Shown: positions 17,085 through 26,102, counted from the stretch's first letter. The stretch: 42,111 nucleotides of DNA from WGMK01 sp046047315 (GCA_046047315.1 JBJOID010000043.1:1-42111), one strand, 5' to 3'. Translations and numbers: made by a program. Notes: a model not told the origin generated them from the sequence alone.

Positions 17085-17954
17085 TCACTCCGTTGTCGCG
17101 TTCAACAGTCCCAGCGCTTCTCTAAGAACGCGCGCCACTTCCGGCCAGCCTTCGCTGGACACCACGCGGACATGGTCTCCAAGCGGCGCCCATACGGCGG
17201 GATTGGTGGGGCCGAAGAGCGCGACCGTCGGACACCCCACAGCGGCGGCGAGGTGGGTGATGCCGGAATCGTTGCCGATATAAAGCCGGGCCGAAGCCAG
17301 CACGCCGGCCAGTTCGTTCAACGGCAGGGGAGGCAAGGCGCGCGCGGACGGGGCAACCCCGCGTTCTTGTTCGGCTGGGCCGCAACACCAAGCCACCGAC
17401 AGCCCGCGCGCCGCGAGGATACCGGCGAGTTCCTCATAGTGATGCAGAGGCCAGTTCTTGCTGGGGGAACCGCTGCCGGGATGAATCACGACGTCAAGGT
17501 CGTAGGTTTGTTCGCGCTTTTGAACCTTAAGCGCGGCAAGCGGGCACGGCCCCGTGTAGCCAAGGCTGCGCCAGTAGTAGTCGGAGGCATGACCGTCCCA
17601 GTCCGCCGGTGGCAACGGCGGCAGACAGGCCACGGCTTCCACGCCGCAGGTCAGCAGGCCTTCGCGCAGGCGGCCCTCGGGGTCGTTCATCCACACCACC
17701 ACGCGTGAGGCCCCGGCGAAAAAGTCCCGGGCGCGTCGTGATGGGTCCGCGTAGAGCGAGGCCAGATCCACCGCATCAAGCGACAGCGCCCGCCGTCCTA
17801 TGCCGGACTGCGTGAGCAGCGCAAGGCGTTCTGGGTAGCCCGCCAGGTCGAGCGCGAAGTTGTGGGAGAGCCGCGTGATGGCCGGGCTCGCGAGGATGAG
17901 ATCCCCAATGCCGCCCGCGTGGACGACGACCGCCCGGTCTTCAGTCGAGCCCAT
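17085..17954 (-). CDS. glycosyltransferase family 9 (heptosyltransferase-like)
   Basis: 289-aa GT-B enzyme of the ADP-heptose:LPS heptosyltransferase family, acting on the cytoplasmic face of the inner membrane. It shows VVHAGGIGDLILASPAI near the N-terminus, VIHPGSGSPSKNWPLHHYEE (the usual HPG-G-...K-WP motif) and ARLYIGNDSGITHLAAAVGC followed by TVALFGPTNPAVWAP, the donor-binding D-[ST]-G-x-x-H-x-A-A motif. The sugar donor cannot be read from sequence. Its start overlaps the end of the phosphatase gene by 14 bases. Confidence 0.88.
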   Translation of the reverse strand: MGSTEDRAVVVHAGGIGDLILASPAITRLSHNFALDLAGYPERLALLTQSGIGRRALSLDAVDLASLYADPSRRARDFFAGASRVVVWMNDPEGRLREGLLTCGVEAVACLPPLPPADWDGHASDYYWRSLGYTGPCPLAALKVQKREQTYDLDVVIHPGSGSPSKNWPLHHYEELAGILAARGLSVAWCCGPAEQERGVAPSARALPPLPLNELAGVLASARLYIGNDSGITHLAAAVGCPTVALFGPTNPAVWAPLGDHVRVVSSEGWPEVARVLREALGLLNATTE

Positions 17955-18426
17955 GGGTGGCGCGGATGCGCTTCAGCAATTCGCGCGAAGCTTCTTCGAC
18001 CAGGTCAAACACATAGAGGAATCCATCTTCGCCGCCATAGTAGGGATCGGGCACTTCCTGCTCGGCCAGTTGCGGCGCGAAATCCAGAAGCAGCTGGATG
18101 CGCTCCCGTTGGGCGGGTGGGCAAATGGCCGTCAGCTCGCGGCGATTCTGCCGGTCCATCGCGACGATGTAGTGAAAGTCATCGAAGTCGTTGCGCCGCA
18201 CCTGGCGCGCGCGCAACCCGCCGATGTCGATCCCGCGCCTTCGCGCTTCTGCCTGCGCGCGGCGGTCGGGCGCTTCGCCCTCGTGCCAGCCGCCCGTGCC
18301 CGCCGAATCGATCTCGATGCGGTGTGAAAGGCCCTCGGTCTCCACCAGATTGCGGAATATGCCCTCCGCGGTGGGGGAACGGCAGATGTTTCCCATGCAC
18401 ACAAAAAGCACGCGAACCTTCGTCAC
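17941..18426 (-). CDS. low-molecular-weight protein tyrosine phosphatase
   Basis: 161-aa cytoplasmic phosphatase. The P-loop C-x5-R-S is VCMGNICRSPTAEG, with nucleophile Cys10 and Arg16, and the general acid Asp127 sits in DPYYGG. Such enzymes (Wzb/Etp type) often dephosphorylate the tyrosine kinase that controls polysaccharide export. The position between a GT9 transferase and a large membrane protein supports that, but no kinase is in the window. It starts 22 bases after the upstream gene's stop. Confidence 0.93.
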   Translation of the reverse strand: MTKVRVLFVCMGNICRSPTAEGIFRNLVETEGLSHRIEIDSAGTGGWHEGEAPDRRAQAEARRRGIDIGGLRARQVRRNDFDDFHYIVAMDRQNRRELTAICPPAQRERIQLLLDFAPQLAEQEVPDPYYGGEDGFLYVFDLVEEASRELLKRIRATHGLD

Positions 18427-18448
18427 GCCACGAATCCTTTCATCGGGA

Positions 18449-20533
18449 TTATCGGAGAATGCGGTATGCGAGCGGCTGGCTACGCCAGTCCTCGGGCAAC
18501 ACGGCCGTGGGCAATATCTTCATGGCGTCGAGCCCGTCCACGCGGCGCCATGCGGTGAGGCGTTCCACGTCGGAGGACTTCAGCGCGACGCCCTCGAAGC
18601 GGTTGTCCACGGTCAGGTAGAGCGGGAAGTATACACGCGCCGACGCGCCGCCCGGAATCGTGAGGCTTCGGGTAAAGTCGTAGTGGTCGTCCTCCGCCGA
18701 GAACACGAAGCGCAACGACAAGTCGTCACGCCCTGCCGCCACATCAATCGCCAGCACACGGCACCAACTCGGCAGGTCGCGCTCCGGCTCCGGGAAGTCC
18801 TCGATGTCGGCGATGGCTTGCGGGCGAAGCAGCGCCGAGTCGCCCTCGATACCCACGCGGTCCACCGCCAGCCGCGTCGCCGGGGCCGCTTCGTACTGCG
18901 CGAGAAGCGCCTCGACGCGTGGCTGTTGCCATGTCTTGAGCAACTGCCAGGGGGCCAAGGTGGCGGCTACGGCGAATGCCGCTACGGTCGTGGCCATGAT
19001 CATGCGCCGCAAGAGGTCCTTGGTCCATTTGCGCCACTGTCCCGAATAGGTGGCCCATGCCGCATTCCACGCAGCATGCAGAAACAGCGCGCCGATCCAG
19101 ATGGAGATGAACTCGAGATGGAATACATGGCGCGTGCTGAAGCGCAGCGAGGGATACCCTGCAAATAGATAGAGCAGGCACAAGGCGGCCAGCCCCCACT
19201 TGGGGCGTAGGAAGGCCAGCAGGGCGATGGCGATGAGCGCGGAGTAGCGGTTGCCCAGCGTGCCCGGCAGTCGCGCCCAGGAGGATGCCGTGAATATGGC
19301 GCTCGACTCTTCCCAACCTTGCGGCGTATTCGCGCGCGGCTGTAACTCATCCAGAACACGCAGCACCGACGCGAAGGCGCGCGTGACCATGTCGGCGGGG
19401 AAGGTCAGGATCACCTCGCGGAAGTAGTCGCTGGCCATCGTATCGTAGTGCGCTGAATAGTGGCGCAGGGGTTCGCGGCTGACATGGAAGGTGGCGGCAT
19501 GGCGCTCCACCACGGCGCGGGTGTACTCGTCCTTAAAGGGGTCGCCGTGGTCATAGAGGGGGTTGCCGACCCCCAGCCGTTCATCGCAATAGTCGAGCAG
19601 ACCGATGAGGGTGTCGTGCGGGGCGTTGCTTTGCTCGCGCAGCTCCAGGGCGATGCGGGCGCCGAAGATTGCGAAGCCGCAGAGGAACACGGCGCAGATG
19701 GCGAGGCGTTTGCGCCAGCTCTTGCGCAGCGGTTCGGGATGAAAGAGCGCCACACTGCCCATCAGCGCGGCCACCACGATGGCGATGTCCTGCCGGAAGC
19801 CGAGCCCTACGCCGAGGAACAGGCCTGTCGCCCCGGCCAGCAGCAGGCTCCTGCGCCAGTCCAGCGGGTGCTTGATGAACCAGCCTGTGGCGAGCATGCC
19901 GCCCAGAAAGAAGGGCGCCTTGGCGTAGTCGCGCAGGTGGGGCAGTTGCTCCAGTTGCAAGGGCGACAGCGCCACGCCGAGCATCAGGAGCAGCGCCAGC
20001 CAGTGCCCGCAAACCAGCCGGAAGAGGCCGTAAAGAAACACGGCGCTCAGCCCGAAGAGCATGGCATAAAGCGGTACCAGGGACAGCCAGCTGACCCCGA
20101 GCACTTTCCAGCACAGGGCCACGCTCCACAGCAGGTAAAGGTGGAAGTGTTGCCAGCGGATAAAGCCGGGAAACTCGCGCAGGGGATGCGAGGCTTGCAG
20201 TTCCTCGAAGCTCCAGCCATCGGGCTCCCAGGGAATCCAGCGGACGCCGGGGCGGTCGAGCACCGCGCAGTCGAAACGGTCCGTGCGCTGATAGAGAAAG
20301 TCGGCCAGTTCGGGTACGTCCTCGAAATAGGGATTCGCGGGCGCGTGTCCACAGGCGATACAGACCGCCGGGGCAAAGACCTCCTGCCAGAACATGGCGG
20401 GCCCGTCCCACGTGGCGGTGTAGAGCCCGCCTAGTCCCGCGACGGCGAGCACGCTCAGCCCAAGCGAAAGCACCCGCGGCCAGGATGGTTTCTCGCGCGG
20501 CTTTGCTGTCTCGCTCAGGTTGTTCACTTCCAC
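18449..20533 (-). CDS. large polytopic membrane protein, possibly GT-C-like
   Basis: 694 aa: a first helix at about 20-42, a long extracytoplasmic loop with CIACGHAPANPYFEDVPELA and IPWEPDGWSFEELQASHPLR, then about ten transmembrane segments to residue ~540. After these comes a soluble beta-rich C-terminal domain ending in DWRSQPLAYRILR. The topology resembles bacterial lipid-linked sugar transferases, but I cannot assign a family: the early loop lacks a clear catalytic acidic motif apart from FEDVPELADF. First gene of the operon with the phosphatase and GT9. Confidence 0.65.
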   Translation of the reverse strand: MEVNNLSETAKPREKPSWPRVLSLGLSVLAVAGLGGLYTATWDGPAMFWQEVFAPAVCIACGHAPANPYFEDVPELADFLYQRTDRFDCAVLDRPGVRWIPWEPDGWSFEELQASHPLREFPGFIRWQHFHLYLLWSVALCWKVLGVSWLSLVPLYAMLFGLSAVFLYGLFRLVCGHWLALLLMLGVALSPLQLEQLPHLRDYAKAPFFLGGMLATGWFIKHPLDWRRSLLLAGATGLFLGVGLGFRQDIAIVVAALMGSVALFHPEPLRKSWRKRLAICAVFLCGFAIFGARIALELREQSNAPHDTLIGLLDYCDERLGVGNPLYDHGDPFKDEYTRAVVERHAATFHVSREPLRHYSAHYDTMASDYFREVILTFPADMVTRAFASVLRVLDELQPRANTPQGWEESSAIFTASSWARLPGTLGNRYSALIAIALLAFLRPKWGLAALCLLYLFAGYPSLRFSTRHVFHLEFISIWIGALFLHAAWNAAWATYSGQWRKWTKDLLRRMIMATTVAAFAVAATLAPWQLLKTWQQPRVEALLAQYEAAPATRLAVDRVGIEGDSALLRPQAIADIEDFPEPERDLPSWCRVLAIDVAAGRDDLSLRFVFSAEDDHYDFTRSLTIPGGASARVYFPLYLTVDNRFEGVALKSSDVERLTAWRRVDGLDAMKILPTAVLPEDWRSQPLAYRILR

Positions 20534-20612
20534 GGAATGATGCCCGCTCCCTCGGTCACTTTAGCAGGGAGGGGCAAGGAAATCGCACTCGACCACGGAG
20601 ACGAAGCCGCCC

Positions 20613-20653
20613 GGAAAAAGAATCGCGCGGCTGGTGGTGCCAGCCGCGCGATT
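20613..20653 (-). terminator. intrinsic terminator of the BACON lipoprotein gene
   Basis: A perfect 14-bp stem (AATCGCGCGGCTGG 20621-20634 with 20640-20653) around a 5-base loop is followed on the minus strand by CTTTTTCC (20620-20613). It begins about 20 bases beyond the stop of the gene ending at 20673. Confidence 0.88.
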
Positions 20654-20672
20654 GGAAATCGATGGGAGCGCC

Positions 20673-21695
20673 TTAGAACGACGCCTTGAGTGTGCCGGTG
20701 TTGAGGCCGGAGAAATCGCTTGGCACGAAGTCGCCGGGGCGCTGGCCGTTCTGTCCGAAACCACCCGACAGCCCCACGATGCCCGACAGCGCGGGGTCGA
20801 CATTCAGGAAGCTCAGTTGGGCTACGCCGTCGAAGAACAGCTCGATCTGGAAATCGTTTCCAAAGCCGGGCACCCCCTTGGTGGCGGCGTTCTCGTAGGT
20901 GATGGTCAGCTTGTCGGCGTCCTGCTGGTAGGAAACGGTGGCGCCCGATTGGGTGGCGTCCACGGGGAGACCCGAAATCTGCGGGTTCTCGAAGTGGTCG
21001 TCCGCCGTCACAGGCGAGTTGCCCGGCTCCCCGAAGCTTACCCAGCCCTCGCTCGAAATGTAGAGCTCGTCGTATTCTTCGCCGTAGAAGTTGACCGTCT
21101 TGCCGCCGAAGAGTCCCGCTTTGACCGGGTCGCCGAACGCGTCGAAGTCGAGCGGGAAGGCGCGGCCGTCGGAGGGGTCGGTCGGGAATTCGGTGACGGC
21201 GGACTGCGTGCCCTCATAGAAGCTCGGGCCGCCGTTCGGAGTGAAGGTCAGCGCGAGGCCATCGATGTCGGCCTGTCCCGGCGCGAACACCTCGGTGAAG
21301 TAGTCCGGGGCCACGGTCGCCGTGATGATCTTGTCGCCGCCATTGGAAGCGACCAGAATTTCCGCCGTTGAGAAATCAGCCGCCTTGAGCGTCGAGAAGT
21401 CGCGGTTCACCGTGACGGTGATCGTGACGGACGCGTCACCGGCCAGGTTTGCGCCAGCCGCTGGAGTCACGCTGATCCACGGCTGGTCGACCGTGACGCC
21501 GAAATTCAAGCTGCCACTGCCGGAATTCGAGATGGTGAAGGTCTCGACCGTGTCGTATTCCTGCGCCAGGTTGTCAAAGTTGAAGCGCAGCACGTCCGCG
21601 CTCGTGTCAAGCCGGGGCCCAAAGGGGCAGCCGCTGAGCGCCAAGGTGGCCAACAAGGCTGGCATCGCCAGTCCGAAACGAAAAATCGCTCGCAT
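20673..21695 (-). CDS. BACON-domain surface lipoprotein
   Basis: 340 aa. The signal peptide ends in the lipobox LSGC (Cys23). Residues about 30-120 form a BACON/Ig-like domain: YDTVETFTISNSGSGSLNFG, VDQPWISVTPAAG and ASVTITVTVNRD. The remaining ~220 residues are beta-rich with few charged helices, including FYGEEYDELYISSEGWVSFG and DFQIELFFDGVAQLSFLN, which resembles propeptide-like or sugar-binding sandwich domains of large surface proteins; this is not assigned. BACON domains usually bind carbohydrate or mucin. The ATG at 21695 has AAGGA just upstream; an upstream in-frame ATG would ruin the signal peptide. Confidence 0.78.
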   Translation of the reverse strand: MRAIFRFGLAMPALLATLALSGCPFGPRLDTSADVLRFNFDNLAQEYDTVETFTISNSGSGSLNFGVTVDQPWISVTPAAGANLAGDASVTITVTVNRDFSTLKAADFSTAEILVASNGGDKIITATVAPDYFTEVFAPGQADIDGLALTFTPNGGPSFYEGTQSAVTEFPTDPSDGRAFPLDFDAFGDPVKAGLFGGKTVNFYGEEYDELYISSEGWVSFGEPGNSPVTADDHFENPQISGLPVDATQSGATVSYQQDADKLTITYENAATKGVPGFGNDFQIELFFDGVAQLSFLNVDPALSGIVGLSGGFGQNGQRPGDFVPSDFSGLNTGTLKASF

Positions 21696-21725
21696 TCCCA
21701 CATCCTTTCCTTCAAGAAAATGGCA

Positions 21726-21766
21726 AAGGTGTGCCGGTGTCAGCATAGCAGAAACCAGCACACCTT
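21726..21766 (-). terminator. weak terminator-like hairpin after the 54-aa gene
   Basis: Arms AAGGTGTGC (21726-21734) and GCACACCTT (21758-21766), plus GGT/ACC after one mismatch, form a stem between the small gene and the BACON gene. On the minus strand it continues TTTGCCATTTTC, a poor T-tract. It could be a terminator or part of the BACON gene's leader. Confidence 0.35.
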
Positions 21767-21866
21767 GATAGTGCTAAGAACTACAGGCGCGAAATGCGGC
21801 CCTTCTCCGATCAGCCCGGGCAAGCGCCCCCACTGCTCCAGTCCGAAAACCGGATACAGAGGATGC

Positions 21867-22031
21867 TTAGATCAGCGGGAAGAAGAAGCGGAAGAAGGTC
21901 AGCAGAATGTTCCAGACGAAGGCCAGAACACCCAGGAAGGTCAGCGCACCACCGATACCGCCGATGGGGCCAGTGTTCTGCTTCACGGAATCGTCAAACG
22001 AGCCTTCGGTCAAGAAATTGTCCATGTCCAT
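21867..22031 (-). CDS. 54-aa single-helix membrane protein
   Basis: Short gene read directly on the minus strand: ATG at 22031, stop TAA at 21869-21867. The product starts MDMDNFLTEGSFDDSVKQNT (acidic), has a Gly-rich hinge GPIGGIGGAL, then one hydrophobic helix (about 28-48) and the aromatic end FFRFFFPLI. GAGG lies ten bases before the ATG; a second ATG at 22025 is possible. The ordered acidic head, hinge and helix, plus the promoter and operator-like site upstream, argue for a real gene. No family recognised. Confidence 0.65.
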   Translation of the reverse strand: MDMDNFLTEGSFDDSVKQNTGPIGGIGGALTFLGVLAFVWNILLTFFRFFFPLI

Positions 22032-22074
22032 AATGCTACATCCTCATCTGCTTGCGTCTAAAACTTTTGCAAAA

Positions 22075-22111
22075 TGTGATTTAATATCACAGTTCAGCCT
22101 GTCTCTGCCAA
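22075..22111 (-). promoter_or_regulatory. candidate promoter with palindromic operator for the 54-aa gene
   Basis: On the minus strand TTGGCA (22111-22106) and GATATT (22088-22083) are 17 bases apart. The -10 region is buried in a perfect palindrome TGTGAT-TTAAT-ATCACA (22075-22091), reminiscent of CRP/FNR-family half-sites though with one more central base than the classic CRP site. A repressor-like arrangement is inferred. Confidence 0.42.
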
Positions 22112-22383
22112 GAGAATACCGCCTTCACCACCACCATGTCAACCCTATCCAAGCACGTTTCGTGCCGAATCCTAATATTTGCGCTGTCGCCCGTCATGCA
22201 AGGCCTAAAGTTCATCCTTGACGGAACAATGCATACTTGCGGACTACCTCGTGGTAACTTTGTTCGTCTTCGAACCTACCATGCCGTTGATTCGGCATCC
22301 CCATAATACCCGGTGCTGATGTCTTGCCCCATTTATCGTCAACCGAGTACAGTGACTATACCACAACCAGAGGGAAAGTGCAC
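22112..22383. other. intergenic stretch with no gene seen
   Basis: Lower-GC divergent intergenic DNA. TATACC (22354-22359), with TTATCG 18 bases upstream, might serve the plus-strand oxidoreductase. I see no open frame with coding character. Confidence 0.3.
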
Positions 22384-23412
22384 ATGCGCGCAGCGGCGAT
22401 TGAGCGACACGGCGGATTGGAAGAGCTACAGGTGATGGAGATGCCTCGCCCGGAGGTGAAGCCCGGCGAGGTGGTAATACAGGTCAAGTCCATTGGCCTC
22501 AACCACTTGGACATTTGGATGCGCAAGGGTCGGCCGGGCTTGAACTTCCAGTTTCCGCATCCCCTGGGCAGCGATGCGTCGGGAATCGTCTCGGAAGTGG
22601 GTGCCGGAGTCGAGCGGGCGCGGGTGGGAGATGAGGTGATCATCAACCCCGGCCTGAGCTGCATGCACTGCGAATGGTGCCTGCGCGGCGCGCACAGCGA
22701 GTGCCCAAGTTTCGGAATTGTGGGCATGGTGCGCCATGGCACCTATGCGGAGTATGTTTCCGTTCCCGCGGTGAATGTGTATCCCAAGCCGGCGCACCTG
22801 AATTGGGACGAGGCCGCTGCCCTGCCGCTGGCCCACCTGACCGCCTGGCGGATGCTCTTCACCCGCGCGAACGCCCGGCCCGGCGAGACGGCCCTGATTC
22901 ACGGGATCGGCGGGGGCGTTGCCCTGGCGTTGCTGCAACTTGCCAAGGCCTCCGGCTTGCGCGTGATCGTTACCTCGTCGGACCCCGCCAAGCTGGAGCG
23001 CGCCCGGGCGCTCGGTGCGGACGAAGCCGTGAACTACCGCGAGGAGCAGGTTGCCGCGAAGACCCTGGCGTGGACCGGCGGCCGCGGTGTGGACATCTGC
23101 CTCGACACCGTGGGTGCGCAAACATGGCCGGTCAATTTCGAGGCCACCCGCAAGGCCGGGCGCATTGTGCACTGCGGCGTGACCACCGGCCCCGCCGCCG
23201 AGGCGAATATTGCCGCGCTCTACTGGAAGCAGCTCAGCCTGCTGGGCAGCACCATGGGCAGCCACGAGGACTTCCGGCTGTTGCTGCGCTTCGCCGAGGC
23301 CACGGGCCTCAAGCCCGTGATGGATTCGGTGCATCCCCTCGAGGAGGCCCGCACCGCCCAAGCCCGCATGGAGCGCGGCGAGCAATTCGGCAAGATTGCC
23401 TTGCGGGTGTAG
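22384..23412 (+). CDS. zinc-binding MDR-family oxidoreductase (quinone-reductase/alcohol-dehydrogenase-like)
   Basis: 342-aa NAD(P)H-dependent medium-chain dehydrogenase/reductase. The four structural-zinc cysteines are present in LSCMHCEWCLRGAHSEC. The catalytic-zinc position typical of alcohol dehydrogenases is replaced: IGLNHLDIWMRKG has Asn where Cys is expected, and HPLGSDASG lacks the GHE motif. This points to a quinone-oxidoreductase-like or enoyl-reductase-like reaction. The cofactor loop reads HGIGGGVALALLQLA. The ATG at 22384 follows AGAGGGAAAG. Substrate unknown; convergent with modC. Confidence 0.82.
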   Translation: MRAAAIERHGGLEELQVMEMPRPEVKPGEVVIQVKSIGLNHLDIWMRKGRPGLNFQFPHPLGSDASGIVSEVGAGVERARVGDEVIINPGLSCMHCEWCLRGAHSECPSFGIVGMVRHGTYAEYVSVPAVNVYPKPAHLNWDEAAALPLAHLTAWRMLFTRANARPGETALIHGIGGGVALALLQLAKASGLRVIVTSSDPAKLERARALGADEAVNYREEQVAAKTLAWTGGRGVDICLDTVGAQTWPVNFEATRKAGRIVHCGVTTGPAAEANIAALYWKQLSLLGSTMGSHEDFRLLLRFAEATGLKPVMDSVHPLEEARTAQARMERGEQFGKIALRV

Positions 23413-23481
23413 CGGTCTTTACTGGCGATATAGCCCAAGCAGGCGTCGGCCCGTCAGCGGGGAAGGATAAGGGGGGACCAC

Positions 23482-24552
23482 TCAGGTCTGTACGGCTACG
23501 CCCTTGATTTGCGCGAAGACCGCTTGGCCGGGAGACAGGTCCAGCGCCCGGGCGGACTTTCGGGTAATGCGCGCCAGCAGGCGCGAATCCCGCAGTCCCA
23601 GGGAGACGATCGTGTACCCCGGTTCATCGTCCGAGACCGAGAGCACCGTGGCGGAGAGGACGTTGAGAATGCTCGTGGCCGAGGGGCGTTCCATGGCCAG
23701 GCTTATGTCTCGCGCGAAGATGCGAATCCGGATTTCTTTGCCGACGGCGATCGACGGCATCGGCACCGTGAGCGACCCGCTGGGAAAGTCCACGGTGCAC
23801 AGATTGTATTCCGCATCGTAACTTTGGACGGTGGCGGTGAAAACGGAACTCGCACCGTCGCCATGCGCCAGGGGCAGGTCGAGGCGGGTGAGCAACTCGA
23901 AAGTGGCGCCGCTCGCGATGACCTGCCCCGACTTAAGCAGGACAAGGAAATCGGCAAGGCGGCAGACTTCATCGAGCGAATGGCTGACGTAGACAATCGG
24001 GATATCCAGCTCGGCGTGCAGGCGTTCGAGATATGGCATGAACTCCTGTTTCCGTTCTGCGTCCAAGGCGGCAAGCGGTTCATCCATGAGCAGGACTTCC
24101 GGGCTGACCGCCAGCGCCCGGGCAATGCCGACGCGCTGGCGTTCGCCGCCGGACAGGGTATGCGGCCTGCGATGGAGCAGGTGCTCGATTCCGAGAAGTG
24201 CTACCACCTGTGCGATGGGCACCTTCTGGTCGCGGCTGCGAATCCGCTTCATGCCGTACTCAATGTTCTGGAGGACACTCAGATGGTCGAAGAGGCCCAC
24301 TTCCTGGAACACGTATCCGACGGCGCGCCGATGGGCGGGCAGATAGAATTTCTTCTCGGCGCTCTGCCATGCCACGCCATTCACCGTAATGTCGCCAACG
24401 GCGTTCTCTTCCAGCCCGGCGATGGCGCGCAGGCAGGTGGTCTTGCCGGAGCCAGAGGGACCAAAAAGCGCCGTGATGCCTCGGCCCGGCAGGTCGAAGG
24501 AGGCCTGCAAAGAGAAGTCGGGATAGTCCACCCGGAAGCGTGCGTGAATCAT
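23482..24552 (-). CDS. modC: molybdate ABC transporter ATP-binding protein
   Basis: ATPase of the molybdate importer on the cytoplasmic face. 356 aa with Walker A GPSGSGKTT (31-39), signature LSGGERQRVGIARAL (133-147), Walker B VLLMDEPLAALD (153-164) and the H-loop in YVSHSLDEV. The C-terminal third contains the TOBE/Mop domain that binds oxyanion (LNVLSATVLSV to GQAVFAQIKGVAV). It begins inside the modB stop (ATGA overlap), so it is translationally coupled. The gene order modA-modB-modC is standard. Confidence 0.93.
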   Translation of the reverse strand: MIHARFRVDYPDFSLQASFDLPGRGITALFGPSGSGKTTCLRAIAGLEENAVGDITVNGVAWQSAEKKFYLPAHRRAVGYVFQEVGLFDHLSVLQNIEYGMKRIRSRDQKVPIAQVVALLGIEHLLHRRPHTLSGGERQRVGIARALAVSPEVLLMDEPLAALDAERKQEFMPYLERLHAELDIPIVYVSHSLDEVCRLADFLVLLKSGQVIASGATFELLTRLDLPLAHGDGASSVFTATVQSYDAEYNLCTVDFPSGSLTVPMPSIAVGKEIRIRIFARDISLAMERPSATSILNVLSATVLSVSDDEPGYTIVSLGLRDSRLLARITRKSARALDLSPGQAVFAQIKGVAVQT

Positions 24553-25226
24553 GCGTCGCGGCGCCGGCCGCTGGGATTCAAGGCATACATGATCCACAGC
24601 ACGAGGAAGGTGAAGACGAGCATGCCGGCCGCCAGCCAGTGCGCCTCGGTGTATTCCAGCGCCTCGACGTGGTCATAAATCTGGACGGAGATAACCCGGG
24701 TCTCGCCGGGAATGTTTCCACCAATCATCAGGACGATGCCGAATTCCCCGAGGGTATGCGCAAACCCAAGGACCGTGGCGGACAGGTATCCGGATTTTGC
24801 CAGCGGCAATGCCACGGTGAAGAAGCGATCCCAGGGGGAGGCGCGCAATGTTGCGGCCACTTCGAGAGGACGCCGGCCGATGGCCTCGAAGGCGTTCTGC
24901 AGCGGCTGCACCACGAACGGCAGGGAGTAAACAAGCGAGCCCACCACCAGCCCCGGGAAGGTGAAGGGGAGGAGGCCGATGCCCAGGCTTTCCGTGAGTT
25001 TGCCGAGCGGACCATGGGGGCCCAGGGCGACGAGAAGGTAGAAGCCAAGCACGGTGGGGGGCAGCACCAGCGGCAATGCAACGACCGCGCTGACTGGAAC
25101 CTTCCACCACGAGCGCGTTTGTGCCAGCCACCACGCCAACGGCGTGCCAAGCAGAAGCAACAGCCCCGTGGTGACGGTGGCCAGCTTCAGCGACAGCAGG
25201 ATGGTTCCCCAGTCGATGCTATCCAT
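24549..25226 (-). CDS. modB: molybdate ABC transporter permease
   Basis: 225-aa inner-membrane permease with five to six helices. It shows ALPLVLPPTVLGFYLLVALG, typical of ModB/CysT-type permeases, and the EAA loop EVAATLRASPWDRFFTVALP that docks on ModC, then LGEFGIVLMIGGNIPGET. It overlaps modA by one base and modC by four. Confidence 0.93.
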   Translation of the reverse strand: MDSIDWGTILLSLKLATVTTGLLLLLGTPLAWWLAQTRSWWKVPVSAVVALPLVLPPTVLGFYLLVALGPHGPLGKLTESLGIGLLPFTFPGLVVGSLVYSLPFVVQPLQNAFEAIGRRPLEVAATLRASPWDRFFTVALPLAKSGYLSATVLGFAHTLGEFGIVLMIGGNIPGETRVISVQIYDHVEALEYTEAHWLAAGMLVFTFLVLWIMYALNPSGRRRDA

Positions 25227-25987
25227 CAGCGCTGCATCTCACGGCCAATATCGTAGCCGAAGGCTTCTATCACCTTTCGGACACTCTCTGATTTCAGATA
25301 CTCCAGCAGGGCCGCAGCGGCTGGATTACCGGCGCCCTTGGCAAGCAGCACCGCGTCCTGCCGGATGGGGGAATGCAGGGCGGCAGGCACGATCCACGCG
25401 GAGCCGCTGGTGATATTGCCATTGCGGTAGACTTGCGACAGCGCGACGAAGCCGAGCTCCGCATTGCCGGAACTGACAAACTGAAAGGTTTGCGCGATGT
25501 TTTCGCCCGTGACGAATTTCGGCTCCACCGCTTCGCGCAGTCCGAGTTTCTCCAGCGTCTCAATGGCCGCACGGCCATAGGGCGCCACCTTAGGCGAAGC
25601 GATCGCAAGCCGCCCGTAATGGCCTTCGCGCAAGACTGCTTCCCCGCTGTCCAAGAAACCCTCTCGCGCGGACCACAACACCAACTTGCCGATGGCGTAG
25701 GTGAAGCGGCTTCCCGCCACGATACGCGCTTCCGATTCCAGCTTTCCGGGGGTCTCGTCGTCCGCCGCCAGCAACACTTCAAACGGGGCGCCATTACGAA
25801 TCTGGGCGTAGAATTTGCCTGTTGATCCGAAAGAAAGCGCCAGGCCATGCCCGGTTGCTTTTTCAAAATCCGCCGCAATTACCTTGATGGGTTCCGTGAA
25901 ATTGGAAGCGACCGCCACCGACACCTCGGCGGCATGAGCCTGCACGCCAAGCAGCACTATCCCAAGAGAAACCGTCCAGTGCCGCAT
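25226..25987 (-). CDS. modA: molybdate-binding periplasmic protein
   Basis: 253-aa solute-binding protein. The signal peptide (about 1-20, ending AHAA) leads into VSVAVASNFTEPIKVIAADF and ALSFGSTGKFYAQIRNGAPF, the ModA ligand loop. FEVLLAADDETP and SGNAELGFVALSQV are also family-typical. The frame continues about 290 bases upstream without a signal peptide. The ATG at 25987 is therefore preferred, with GAGG 11 bases upstream. First gene of modABC; a candidate promoter lies at 26126-26131. Confidence 0.93.
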   Translation of the reverse strand: MRHWTVSLGIVLLGVQAHAAEVSVAVASNFTEPIKVIAADFEKATGHGLALSFGSTGKFYAQIRNGAPFEVLLAADDETPGKLESEARIVAGSRFTYAIGKLVLWSAREGFLDSGEAVLREGHYGRLAIASPKVAPYGRAAIETLEKLGLREAVEPKFVTGENIAQTFQFVSSGNAELGFVALSQVYRNGNITSGSAWIVPAALHSPIRQDAVLLAKGAGNPAAAALLEYLKSESVRKVIEAFGYDIGREMQR

Positions 25988-26102
25988 GGCAAGCTTGATG
26001 CCTCGTTGCCACGCCGCAAGGCGGCAGCCACTGGGAGCCGACATCATGACCGCTTGGCTTGTACTGAATCTTGCTGCCTTCGCTTTCACACCGCTCTCCG
26101 TC

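Noticed and set aside
22075..22091. Canonical CRP site
   Set aside because: TGTGA and TCACA are seven bases apart instead of six, so only a CRP/FNR-like palindrome is claimed.
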